From Choristoneura fumiferana (taxonomy: Eukaryota; Arthropoda; Insecta; Lepidoptera; Tortricidae), in contig NC_133473.1 of assembly GCF_025370935.1 (NCBI RefSeq), positions 3,365,132 to 3,429,131 of the forward strand: DNA of 64,000 nt, read 5' to 3'. Shown one piece after another: positions 12,301 through 24,300 of the stretch. The notes beneath the pieces were generated by a model. The model did no database searches, had not been told where the DNA came from, and saw only the letters and a program-made list of their open reading frames with translations. The stretch's first letter is position 1. Each line of letters opens with the position of its first letter. A program made the position numbers and the translations under genes.

Positions 12301-15300
12301 CGTTCCGCTAGAGGCGCTGTTCGTGTTTGCATACAAATTGAGATTTTAACGCGAACGCGATCGAGACGTATTTTGTAACCGAAAACTTACACTAAGGGCA
12401 CTGAAGTTTACGACACGTCACTGCGATTCCGTATTTTTTAAGCAGCGGTTTGGTCGCTCCTTTAGACGGGTACTGACAAAGACAAACAGAAAGATATCAA
12501 AAGATAAGATTTTCAAATTTTTCGTATTAGCTGTGCTGTACGTAAGAGCTATTTTCACGCCAAATCTCAAGTTTCTAAGACAACTGTAAGTACCCCAGAT
12601 ATCTGTGATGCCGTCTCTGTTTGTTTTGTCCGAATAAACAGAGACGACATCACATAATCAATAATAATCATAGAGACGACCGAATGGTCAGATGCTTAAG
12701 TAGAGAAGCTGGCTATAAAGCTTAAGCTCCTTTTCAAACTGTGGATGCCCCTTTAGGGGGTTTCGGTACCTAACTTTAAAATACTCTCACCGTTATTGTG
12801 TATGATTATTCAATGTTTGTATTATCAATTTATTAACGTAGGATAATACAAATAACTGTAAGTGGAGGTAGGCAGGGGGTCACCAAATATATATTTTTTT
12901 CTTTTTTTTTTCTTTGGGTCGCGTCCTGAAAAAGTTTGAAAAACACTGGTCTAAAGTAAATAAGTTTTAATAAGAATAACAACTAAACACCTAGATAATG
13001 GTCAATAGATTTTAGTAAAACAAATTACTCCTTTGCTTCGGTATGACGGCCATTTGGAACCGTTAGAAAAGTATGGCTTGGTGTATTTCGTTAATGGCTT
13101 CTCGATGGTGATTAGCTGTGCAAAACTTAGCCTGGAACAAATGATTGAATTGATTTTTTTTAATTAATGTATTCGCGTAGGTATGGCGGGCTGTAAGCCA
13201 CATCGGAGAAGTATGGCATAACGCTATCGCCTGCTTCTTTTTTTATTGACTATCGGAAAATACAAGCATTTTTGTGAAACAAATCGTTCGACACTCGTTA
13301 TTTATCTGACACGTTCGATTAACGCCCACGCGATTGGGCCGCCGGTACCAGCGCTATGACCATCATTTTCTTTTTTGACATTCCGTAGTTAGACCCCTGA
13401 AGAACCGCCATACTGGTACAAATGACCTCATATTTTGTGTCACTATCTCCGGGTCGTAACAAGCTACGAACGCACGAATGCGCTCAAAAGCGCACACAAA
13501 TACACACACTCACAAACTTTCGCGTTTATAATATTAGTAGAGAGACTAGATTATTGAGACCACAACAAGAGCGTGTCGGACACGCCCGAAATAATAAGAA
13601 ATTAAGTAATTACGAAAAATTAAGTAATATATTTCTAAGGATTTCGTATTATGTACGGAATATCCCAAGTTTAGGTATATTTTATACCTTAGGCTGCTAT
13701 TTACTCTTAAACTACTAATAATTCTCAAGAAAACTTAACCGCTATAGTTTTCCTTGTAAGTTTGATATACTTACTACCTATCCTGATTTTTTTCAAATTT
13801 TTCCACCCACCGGTTTAGATTTTAGGGGGGGGGGGGGACGCTCGATTTTAATGTATATTTGCACTTTATAGTTGAATATTTTGCAAACAAATCACTGAAT
13901 CGATCGTTTTAGCAACCCCCTATTGGTTTTTAAAAACCTATCCAACGATACTCCACACCACAAGGTTGGATGAGAAAAAAAATCACCCCCATTTTACGTC
14001 TATCCCATAGACGAAATAGAAATTTTATTGTACCATTTTGTCGGCATAGTTTATATATATATCCGTGCAAAATAACATTGCAGCTTTCTAGCATTGATAG
14101 TCCCTGAGCAAAGCCGCGGACGGACAGACAGACACACATGGCGAAACTATAAAGGTTCCGTTTTTGCCATTTTGGCTAAGGAGCCCTAAAAATAACAGGT
14201 TCACTAAATAATTAGTTTTATTCGCGGGACTAGAATGAAACCCTCTATAATTTATGACTAGTCGGTGAATTTTCAGTGCGATATTTTTCTTATAGCCCGT
14301 CGAGCAATAAATAGGGTTTAAGGGAGCGTTATGAGGACCTCCAAATGAAATAAAGGATTTTTTCTTGTGGAAATCTTGAATTCCCATCTGGCGTTATTAA
14401 TATGACAATAATTGTGCTGTCTGTCCTAATATCTTCGCTGCGTAAAAGGTGGTTATGGTGGTGGAGGTTATTACGTCTCTGTAATATGGATTACGGCAAC
14501 TTTGACCATCAGTGGTGTAGCGGTATAGCACGCGGTACGGATTACCGAGGACCTGGGTTCGATTCCCAGTGATGGTCTTATTTTTCTGTTTTTTCTGTGC
14601 ATCTATGTTTCAGTTTGTATTTTCAATTTCGGTTTTAGGGGATGACCGTAAAAGTAAAAATTTGGAATTGAAATAAAAAATACAAAAAGATTCCAAAAAA
14701 CCAATCTTAGGTAGCTAAATACCAGGTAAGGTTAATTTTATAACAACGACAATAATATGTAATCTACATTAATATTCACAATAATAAAGTATTTCAACAA
14801 CATATCTACTTAAAGCATTTATTTTTTTCCAACTATTTACATTCCAGCGACACGAGACACATTGCTTGTTGGCATTTTAATTCAAAATAAAGGAAAATAC
14901 AACTAACTGCGCTTGACAAAAAAAAATGCAATTCCATGTTTGCTCTAACTTTTAAAACGCTGCGAATTTTCAACGCTCAAGTGGTTTTTGGGGTTCCGTA
15001 CCTTAAAAAGAAAAAGCGGAACCCTTATAGAATCATCTTATTGTACGTTTATCAAGACGTTTTTCTCAGGAAATCGAAAAGGAAACAGCTGAAATTAATA
15101 TCGAATATTTCAATCTACTTGCCCTTGTAAAAGTGAAAAAAAAACAACTTCTTAGTCAACACAAACAAAGGATACAGCTGTTATTCAAGTAGATATTTCC
15201 ATAGAAATTTTGGGGAAGCAAAACCTACAAGGTATCCTTTCAATTGTCCTAGAAACTTGAAATTTGATATGAAGGTAGCTCTACTGAAAAAAACTGAAAT

Positions 15301-18300
15301 CTTATTTTTTACATCTGCGTGTCTCTGTCAGTAATTATGTAAAATGGCCCCACTTTGCCTTTTTTTTGGTTAGGAGAGGAGCTCTGCTGTTCATTATCAC
15401 CATCATCATCATCATCAGCCTATAGCAGTCCACTGCTGGACATAGGCCTCCCCCAAAGAGCGCCATTGCGCCTGTCCTCGACTAGACGCATCCAGCTTCT
15501 ACTAGCAGCCTTTTGCAAATCGTCACTCCACCTGGCTGGAGGGCGTCCTACACTACTTTCATACATACCTACAAATTTTTACGTTACCATTGGTGCGTGA
15601 GCCCAACTCACACTCAGCCCGACTTGGCGTAATTAGGCTTTTCAACCGAATTGACAACTTTTTAGTTGCCAATCTTTTCAGGTGTCAAACTTTCAGTTGT
15701 CTAACTTTTCAGTTGTCGATTCGGTTACAATGTCAACTACTGTAACAATGGAACACCGTACTTGTTACAGGTTAAAACGTCTCAGGAAGTATGCGTGGAC
15801 GCGAAAGTACCATCCATGAGCTTCGCCGAGACCTGCGGCGCTGCCTTCACTCACGGACCGAAGCGGTTACGACCGTGGGGTAACTTTATGAAGTAAGTAG
15901 AACACAATTTACATAAACTTCAACTATTTTTCACGAGTTAATTAAAGACGTAGGCAGACAAAAAAAAAATACTTTCTTATCTTTCGAATATTTATTTAAA
16001 AATATATATTTATAACAATATACAACCATTGGCACAATTCAATAAAATAAAATAAAAATATAAAATGTCAAAATGAAAACAAAATACAATGAAATGAAAC
16101 AAAAAAAAACTTTATTATTTTGATTTAAATGGGCAGGATCCGACTAAGACATGATTAATAAAAATAAATAAAATAATAAGTCAAAAATATTTGATTCCTT
16201 GTCCGAAATATTTTTTTAAAATTCGAATTGATAATAAATGGGATTCAGGTCGTGAAGAAATCTATTTAGAGAACTAACAAAAGTCCACTATTGTAGCTTT
16301 GCTAAAATCAAAGCAGTACGGCAGGCATTTGAAACTTTAGTTCTTACCACAGATATAGATTACACTAGATAACGCAAACACCTCAATCTGTTCCTAATGT
16401 TCCTACGCTAGGAGGAGCTTACGAAGCGGCGCACGCCTGATTGTGCAGGTACAACAGTCGCCATCAGATATTTCGGAGCGGCCAAGGTGATCAAAAATAT
16501 CGGTACACGCACTCTATCATTAAGGTATTAGAGTACATGTTTTGATATTTTTGATCACCTTGGTCGCTCCGAAACATGTGATGGCAACTCGACAGGCAAA
16601 GTACGCCACAAGCGACGCGTGCAGTTAGCGCTGCTATTATGTGTTTTAATAGGCGTCCACCCGCGCCGTGCAAACCGCGACACAGCATAGTACTACAGTA
16701 GAGATAGAGCCTTTGGCACGCAAATAGAGCGGTGATCGTTAATGAGCAAAGTACAAAACAAGTTATCGTGCCATCGTGGGGACTTAGCGATTTACGACGG
16801 TAGAATTCAGTAGGTATACAGTGTGGAAAAATAAGTCTTGCCCTGGAGGGAAACTACCCTAAATCCTTAAGTGGGCTCATTTTACTTAAAGGAGACATTC
16901 CTTTATTTTTAAAAAGAAACAAAACTGCATTCAAAGATTTTCTAAAACTCGCTGCCTCGCCCGGGACTCGAACCAAGTAAAATTAAAAAAAAAACACTCG
17001 CTATTTTATTATACAAATCTATAGGATTATTTGCGGGATCGAAATATTTTTATAAAAATAGTCGAAAACTACAGTCGTTGAGTCACATTGGCTACCTAAA
17101 TTTTTCTCGAGAACATGCAAAATTCCCTCAGCCTTACGAGCCGAGAAATGTCTGTATATATTTCACGCCGCACAGCACAACACAATCGACTCATTCCTGT
17201 GTCAATCGAAAACGATATTTGAAATCGCATTTGGATTGCTTTATGCGAGCAAGCTGCTGCATTGAAAATAGAATCGCTCGTCTCTTCGATATCATGTGCC
17301 CTGCCTTTATTAAATTTCTCAACAGACAATATTAAATTTTCGCACCTTTTTAATTAAACTGAAATAATTCGAAATTATCTCATTTTAAAATTCAACCAGA
17401 TGGTGTTTTATTTCAAATTTATTTTTTTAGTGTTTTATTTGAAGTTGCAGATACGTTTTAGTGCGAGTTTTTGACCCCTTGTTCCCCGTACATGACCAAA
17501 TTACATAAAAAACTAAAGGCCAAATTATTTCTTAACTGGGTGCTGTGCCGGTCGCTGCCGCTTCGCTCGCTCGGCTTGCGTATTGTGGTCGTAATACTAA
17601 CACTGTTCCTCACTTCGCTCATCATCGTAAATAACAAAGTTGCCAATAACTTTACCGAAATCTCTTTGTAGTAAGAAATATTTTGCCCTCTCCAGTGCTT
17701 GTTATTTAATATGTTTATGTTTATGTAGCTACGGGGAACAAGGTTTTCTGGCACATCTAGTCGAGTTGTTGTACTTCTGAGATTTTTTTTTATCAAAAAT
17801 ATGTGAACATGACTCTATTGTTAACGGTATAGAAGTGTATTCAGTTATTTTTGAACGCGACTATACACCGGACAATACAAGTCGAACTCGCATACTTCAA
17901 GCTCGTTAACGATGTTAGTTTTATTTCCAATTTATTTTTTCCAGACAATTGGTTGACTACTCGGTGTCCTTAACATACATCAGTGTGCTGTGTGTATACG
18001 TCGTCTTCATTGGTTCTTCTTTTAAAGAGGTAATATTTAATGTTTTCTTAATAGTATACCTACACGTTTTAATCAAGCGAACTATATTCAGGATTGTTTC
18101 TCTCAACGTGTTCACTTTTTTCAACCAGTATTGATTGAAATTCATCTTCCTGGACCTTGGCTGTTATTGTACTAATAATTTATAGATAGGTCGATCTCCT
18201 TAAAATAAAACCTAGGCTTCTTTCACTATGTTGCCCCATGCATGTTAAACCCCAAAATCTTAATAGCTAAGTATAAATTTCACATGGGTGTTTCAATGCA

Positions 18301-21300
18301 AGTAAAATGAAGATCACGACATAATTTCTTCGGAGTTTACGTTAAAACTTAATTCGACTGCTATATCTATTAAAACGTCACTACTTTGAAAAAAATCTCG
18401 CAGCTCAAATCACACATGTCCACAAAATTTACCCTAGTCTCTAATTCCGTGGAGTATGGGACGTGTGCTAGTGTGGGATGCAACTTGTGTTGACACACTG
18501 GCCCCGTCTCATCTCCACCGAACATCAATAAGGGCAGCAGCAGCAGCAGAAATGGCAGAAACTGCCAAAGCAGGAAAATACAGTGGTCTCGGTGCCGAAT
18601 ATGATTTTGTACCTTTCGGCGTCGAGACCCTTGGTCCGTGGGGCCCTGGCGCTCTGAGTCTCTTCAAAGATATATCAAAGAGACTCAGAGATACCACAGG
18701 AGACCGAAGAGCTGGCAGTTTCCTCGCTCAACGCATCAGTCTTGCGATCCAGCGGGGAAATGCTGCCAGCATCTTTGGTACCATGCGGCAGGGTTCATTT
18801 TTAGATTTATTATAGTTTTAGCTTATTTAATTTTATTACAACCTAATATACCTTTTATTGTGAATATTTAAAAAAGTAGCAGGTATAACTAACTATAAAT
18901 TCTACTTTTTTTCAGGTTTTCGATGTAATACTACCAGACTTGAATCTGTCAATCCAAACTTACTGCGTTCTGACTTTAGTCCCTCTAGTACTATTAGTCC
19001 AGATCAGAAACCTGAAGTATTTGGTACCTTTCTCAGCTTTTGCCAATGCCTTGATAGTGGTAGTCTTTGGTATCACCATGTACTACATGTTCAGTGACTT
19101 GCCGCCCCTGAGTGAGAGAGAGATGGTCGCTCCTGTGACGCAGTGGCCTCTATTCTTTAGGTAAGGTGCAAAATAATTATATTAATACTATAAACAGGAA
19201 AGTTATTGGTGTGTTAGGTACTGTTTCAATCAAAATGACTGGCTGGACGAAATTTGGTATGAAGATAGCTTCATTTATTTCAATATTCCCACGGAATGGA
19301 TCCAAAATTTCAAAACCTTAAACGCTAAGTCTGGTGCCTAATTTGTACTTATTACTAAAGCTACTTTGTAATTTTATTCACATTATTTTATTTACATTAG
19401 TATGTTAACTGAAGTGTAGGTACGTTCGTCAAGCCATGCAAGTATTTTTTACAAGCTTTTATTTAGTTTCACCTGTCCCGTTGTCTGTCTTGTCTGTAAT
19501 CAAATCTTGTAAGTCCTTCCAGTAGTCGGATTGATTTGAAATTTTGCATACTTATGTAAATTGCGTGACAGTATAATAATCTGGTAGTAACATCCAGGTA
19601 GTCCTGCCAGAATCGTCTCTGCAGGACGGAACTCTTCAATGTTTTTTACCAAAAACTTTTTAGCAGTATCTTCGTGATGAAACCTTGGGTATGATATTAA
19701 GTTCTTTTGACGTTGACAAAATGTTTCAATACCTATCTCTTCTAAGTCGTGTAACTCTTCATAGAGTGGTCGTGGTCGATGATTCCGAATTGCTTGTTGT
19801 CCATGACGATTTACATGAAAAGACAATGTGTCGGTTTTCCCTTACCTCCCATCTTAGGCCTCTAGGTTGGCAACGCGTCTGCAATACCTGGTGATCTCTT
19901 ACCATCAGGAGACCCACTTGCTCGTTTGCCATGTGTGTTTATACCTGCCACGTGACACGGGAAAGTCACTATGGTTACCTATGCGGCATTGCAATATCAT
20001 CGACGTAACGTTTTTTTTTTTCTTTCAGTACAGTAATATTCGCTATGGAAGGCATAGGTATCGTCATGCCAGTTGAAAACGAGATGGCTAAGCCCCAGAA
20101 ATTCTTATCCTGTATAGGAGTCCTGAACACAGCCATGTTCATTGTAATATCACTTTACGCCGTGTTCGGATTTTTCGGCTACTTGCAATACGGAGACGAT
20201 GTAAAAGGCAGTATTACGTTGAATCTACCACAAGGTGACATGTAAGTTTTGAGAGAGATAATATTTTAATAATTGGTTAGTTTATAATTTGACTGAACGC
20301 CTCTGTGAAGGTTTTCATCTGGATTATTGATTAAATATCTACTCACACCGGCGACGCCTTTATTAGTGTAGTGTATTATTTATGCAATCATGTAATCGTC
20401 GTAGATGTGTGTCTGCCTACATACGTGAGTGCAATTTTGTAGGAAAAAAATGTTCGACAGTTATTATGGACATTTTTATCAATACAGTTTGTTCTTTTTT
20501 CTCAAAATGGCGACGCCATTGGGCTCAAAGGCGTTAAAATTATTATTTCAACCATTTCTAAAAACTCGTGAGATTTTTTGCATACAGTGTCACTTTTAGA
20601 AAAATAAATTGTTTTAAAGTCTGACACAGAATGTTTCCTTAAAAAAAACCTTTTTTTTAGAATCGCGCAAATAGCAAAATTAGTGATGGCTGTAGTAATA
20701 TATTTCTCGTACGCCCTGCAATGCTACGTGCCGATGGAGGTCATTACACGACTGCTCAAGAAACGGCAGTCCGACAAGTTTGAGAACATCATCCAAGTCA
20801 GCATAAGGACCTTATTAGTGATAGTATCTGGTAAGTCGATAAATAATATTAAACTCATTTCTTCATTTATAAAACTGGTGAGAACTTAAAATTAATTCAA
20901 ATCGTTAAACGGCTTAAGTACCGTGAGACAGAGATAATGATAATATTCTAATTCTTTATTGTACATAAAACATATGAAAATTACAATTAACAAGAGAAAG
21001 AGATGTTCATAGGCAAACTTATCCCTTAAAGGGATCTCTTCTTAACCTTTGAACGATACAATTATTAAAATAGACACAAGGATCATTCGCGTTTTTTTAG
21101 GGTTCCGTAGCCAAATAGCAAAAAACGGAACCCATATGGATTCCTTACGTCTGTCTGTCTGGCTGTCCGTCCGTATGTCACAGCCACTTTTTTTCCGAAA
21201 CTATAAGAACTATACTGTTGAAACTTTGTAAGTAGATGTATTCGGTTCACCGCATTAAGATTTTCACATAAAAATAGAAAAAAAAACAATACTTTTTGGG

Positions 21301-24300
21301 GGCTCCCATACTTATAACTGAAACTCGATTTTTTGTTTCATCAAACCCATACGTGTGGGGTATTTATGGATAGGTCTTCAAAAATGATATTAAGGTTTCT
21401 ACTATCATTTTTTTCTAAACTGAATAGTTTGCGCGAGAGACACTTCCAAAATGGTAAAATGTGTGCATCCCCCCCCCTGTAACTTCTAAAATAAGAGAAT
21501 GATAAAACAAAAAAAATATAGCATGCAAACATCCACCGAAAATTGGTTTGAACGAGATCTAGTAAGTAGTTTTTTTTAATACGTCATAAATCGTAAACCG
21601 CAATTTACCTTCCATTCAATCAACTCATATAATAATATAAAAAAATGTTTGCGGAACCTTCGGTGCGCGAGTCTGACTCGCACTTGCCCGGTTTTAGTTG
21701 AAGTGCGTCCGACATGTTTCAAACCAATCCACCACGAACCAACAATTACACGGTAGATTACGTAAGTGACCCGTACGTATATTTTAATAACTGTATCGTT
21801 AACTTTACGGTGAAGGAAAACATCGTGAGGAAACCTGCACAAACCTGCGAAGCAATTCAATGGTGTGTGTGAAGTTCCCAATCCGCACTGGGCCCGCGTG
21901 GGAACTCCGGCCCAAGCCCTCTCATTCCGAGAGGAGGCCTGTGCCCAGCAGTGGGACGTATATAGGCTGGGATGATGATGATCGTTAACTTTGGGTTAAC
22001 GCCATCAGCATACACATCATAGGACAGGCGCCATCATACATTTCGGAGCGGCCAAGGTAGTCAAAAATATCGGAGTTCATAGTCCAATATTTTTGATCAC
22101 CATCATCATCATCATCAGCCGTAAGACTTCCACTGCTGAACAAAGGCCTCCCCCTTAGACCGTCACAATGAACGACAACTCGCCACTTGCATCCACCGGT
22201 TTCCCGCAGCTCTCACGATGTCGTCAGTCCACCTGGTAGGAGGCCTGAACTTTTCTCCCCAACGGTTATCTGTTCTTCAAGCGATATGGCCCGCCCATTG
22301 CCACTTCAACTTGCATATTTTTCCAGCTATGTCAGTAACTTTAGTTCTTCGACGAATTTCGCGCAAAGAAACTCCAAGCATATCTCCAAGCTCGTTGCGT
22401 GACTCTGAGCCTCTCTAAGAGGCCAACAGGTCACCGGTCACAGGTCAGGGAAGGTTGATCACCTTAGCTGCTCCGAAATATCTAATAGCGACTGGACGTC
22501 CACCAAAGAGATAGACCGATGACCTGGTTAAAGTCATAGGTTCACCGGTGGATGCAGGCCGCTCCCAACCGAAGCAACTGGAGGTCTATGCGGGAGGCCT
22601 ATGTCTAACAGTGGATATCATATGGCTGATATAATCATCATCATCCCAGCATCATATACGTCCCACTGCTGGGCACAGGCCTCCTCTCAGAACAAGAGGG
22701 CTTGGGCCATAGTTCCCACGCGGGCCCAGTGCGGATTGGGAACTTCACACGCACCATTGAATTACTTCGCAGGTTTGTGCAGGTTTCCTCACGATGTTTT
22801 CCTTCACCGCAAAGCTCGTGGTAAATTTCAAATGTAATTCCGCACATGAATTTCGAAAAACTCAGAGGTGCGAGCCGGGGTTTGAACCCACGACCCTCTG
22901 CTTGAGAGGCGATAGGTCAAATCACTAGGCCACCACGGCTTCTATAATGCTACAATACAATACAATACAATACAATGACTCTTTATTGTACACCAGAAAT
23001 AGTAAGCGATACAGAAAACAGGTACACAGAGAGAAAATTACAAAGTAAGCAATAGGCGGCCTTATTGCTTAAGAGCGATGTCTCCCAGGCACCTTTTTAC
23101 AGAAAGAAGGAAGGGCTAGTTTACAGCAGTTGGTGCATCAAAAGTAGACGAAGATACAATATCTAATCAGGGACCTAAATAGGTACGCGCTTATAACAGG
23201 GTTGAAATAAAATTTCAAGATTTTGGTTGTTTACTTAATTTCAAAAACTTGTTTCCTCGTTTATAAACGGATATAAAAGTAAATTTTCAATATCGAAAGA
23301 CAACAACAGTATCTAACGACGCTACCCACGCAGGTTTTGTCCAAGTAAATTCTGAAGACTAAAAGTGTTTTCTTAAAAATGAATATAAATATGTTTAGTT
23401 AATAGAAATAAATGAAATACAAACAGGCTGCCGAAAGAATAATAGTTTGTGATTGAAAATACAAACTGAAATATAGATGCACAGAAAAAACAGAAAAATA
23501 AGACCATCACTGGGAATCGAACCCAGGTCCTCGGTAATCCGTACCGCGTGCTATACCGCTACACCACTGATGGTCAACGGTACCGACACGAATTTCCCCT
23601 TATGCACCTCATATCTCAGCTTGTTTGTTTCTTACTTAGTCACTTAAGCAGTGACGCTAGAGACATCTATGCCGTAGCCCTCATCGAGAAACTTTTTTCG
23701 GCACTCCATTGGAACTAACCGCTCTCCCGGACAAGAGATATCGTTACTAAGCAATCAAATTAAGATTAAGAAAAAAACCAATCTTAATAGTTTGTGATGT
23801 TTGTTTATAAACAATTTGGAAAATTGGATACTGTTCTTTCTTAATTATAAGGTACGCATTAAAAGGCCATAGTCGGGTTTCCATGGTAATTCGGCCCTTA
23901 CATAAAATGGGCTTGGTTTTTTTTTGTGAGTACCTCTTATAATGAAGAATTATTATGCTCAATATGAACATCCTACTTTAGATTTATTGTAATTTTTTTT
24001 TCGGGATGTATTCAAGCGATTGTTTCAAATTTTGATATGATGTGTTTTATATAGATGCATCGCTATTTAAAAAACGAATACTAGTTATCATTTATAAAAA
24101 GAGAAAAGAAGACCAATTAAAAAGACACATTTTTTATGTGGTTGTGAAGTAGTGACACCTCTTATTTTTTTTTCTCAGAATAGATCATAATATATTGGCC
24201 TACTACTTGCCTTAATATTAAAATTATTATTATTATAAAGGCGGTCCTTCCTAAAGATTTGTAATTTTTAACATGAAACTACATTGTTCGTGAGCTAAAC

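Noticed and set aside
14504..14577. A tRNA gene
   Set aside because: The acceptor-like ends and both pol III boxes are present, but the anticodon arm has no normal seven-base loop with U33. It is followed by a shared non-tRNA body, and a second copy exists with the same body, so it is a SINE head.
15355..15600. An 81-codon plus-strand frame with a serine run
   Set aside because: It is the complement of the RTE 3' end; the SSSS run is the (GAT)n tail read backwards.
18509..18697. Minus-strand frame of 62 codons
   Set aside because: Shadow of the transposon relic on the plus strand.
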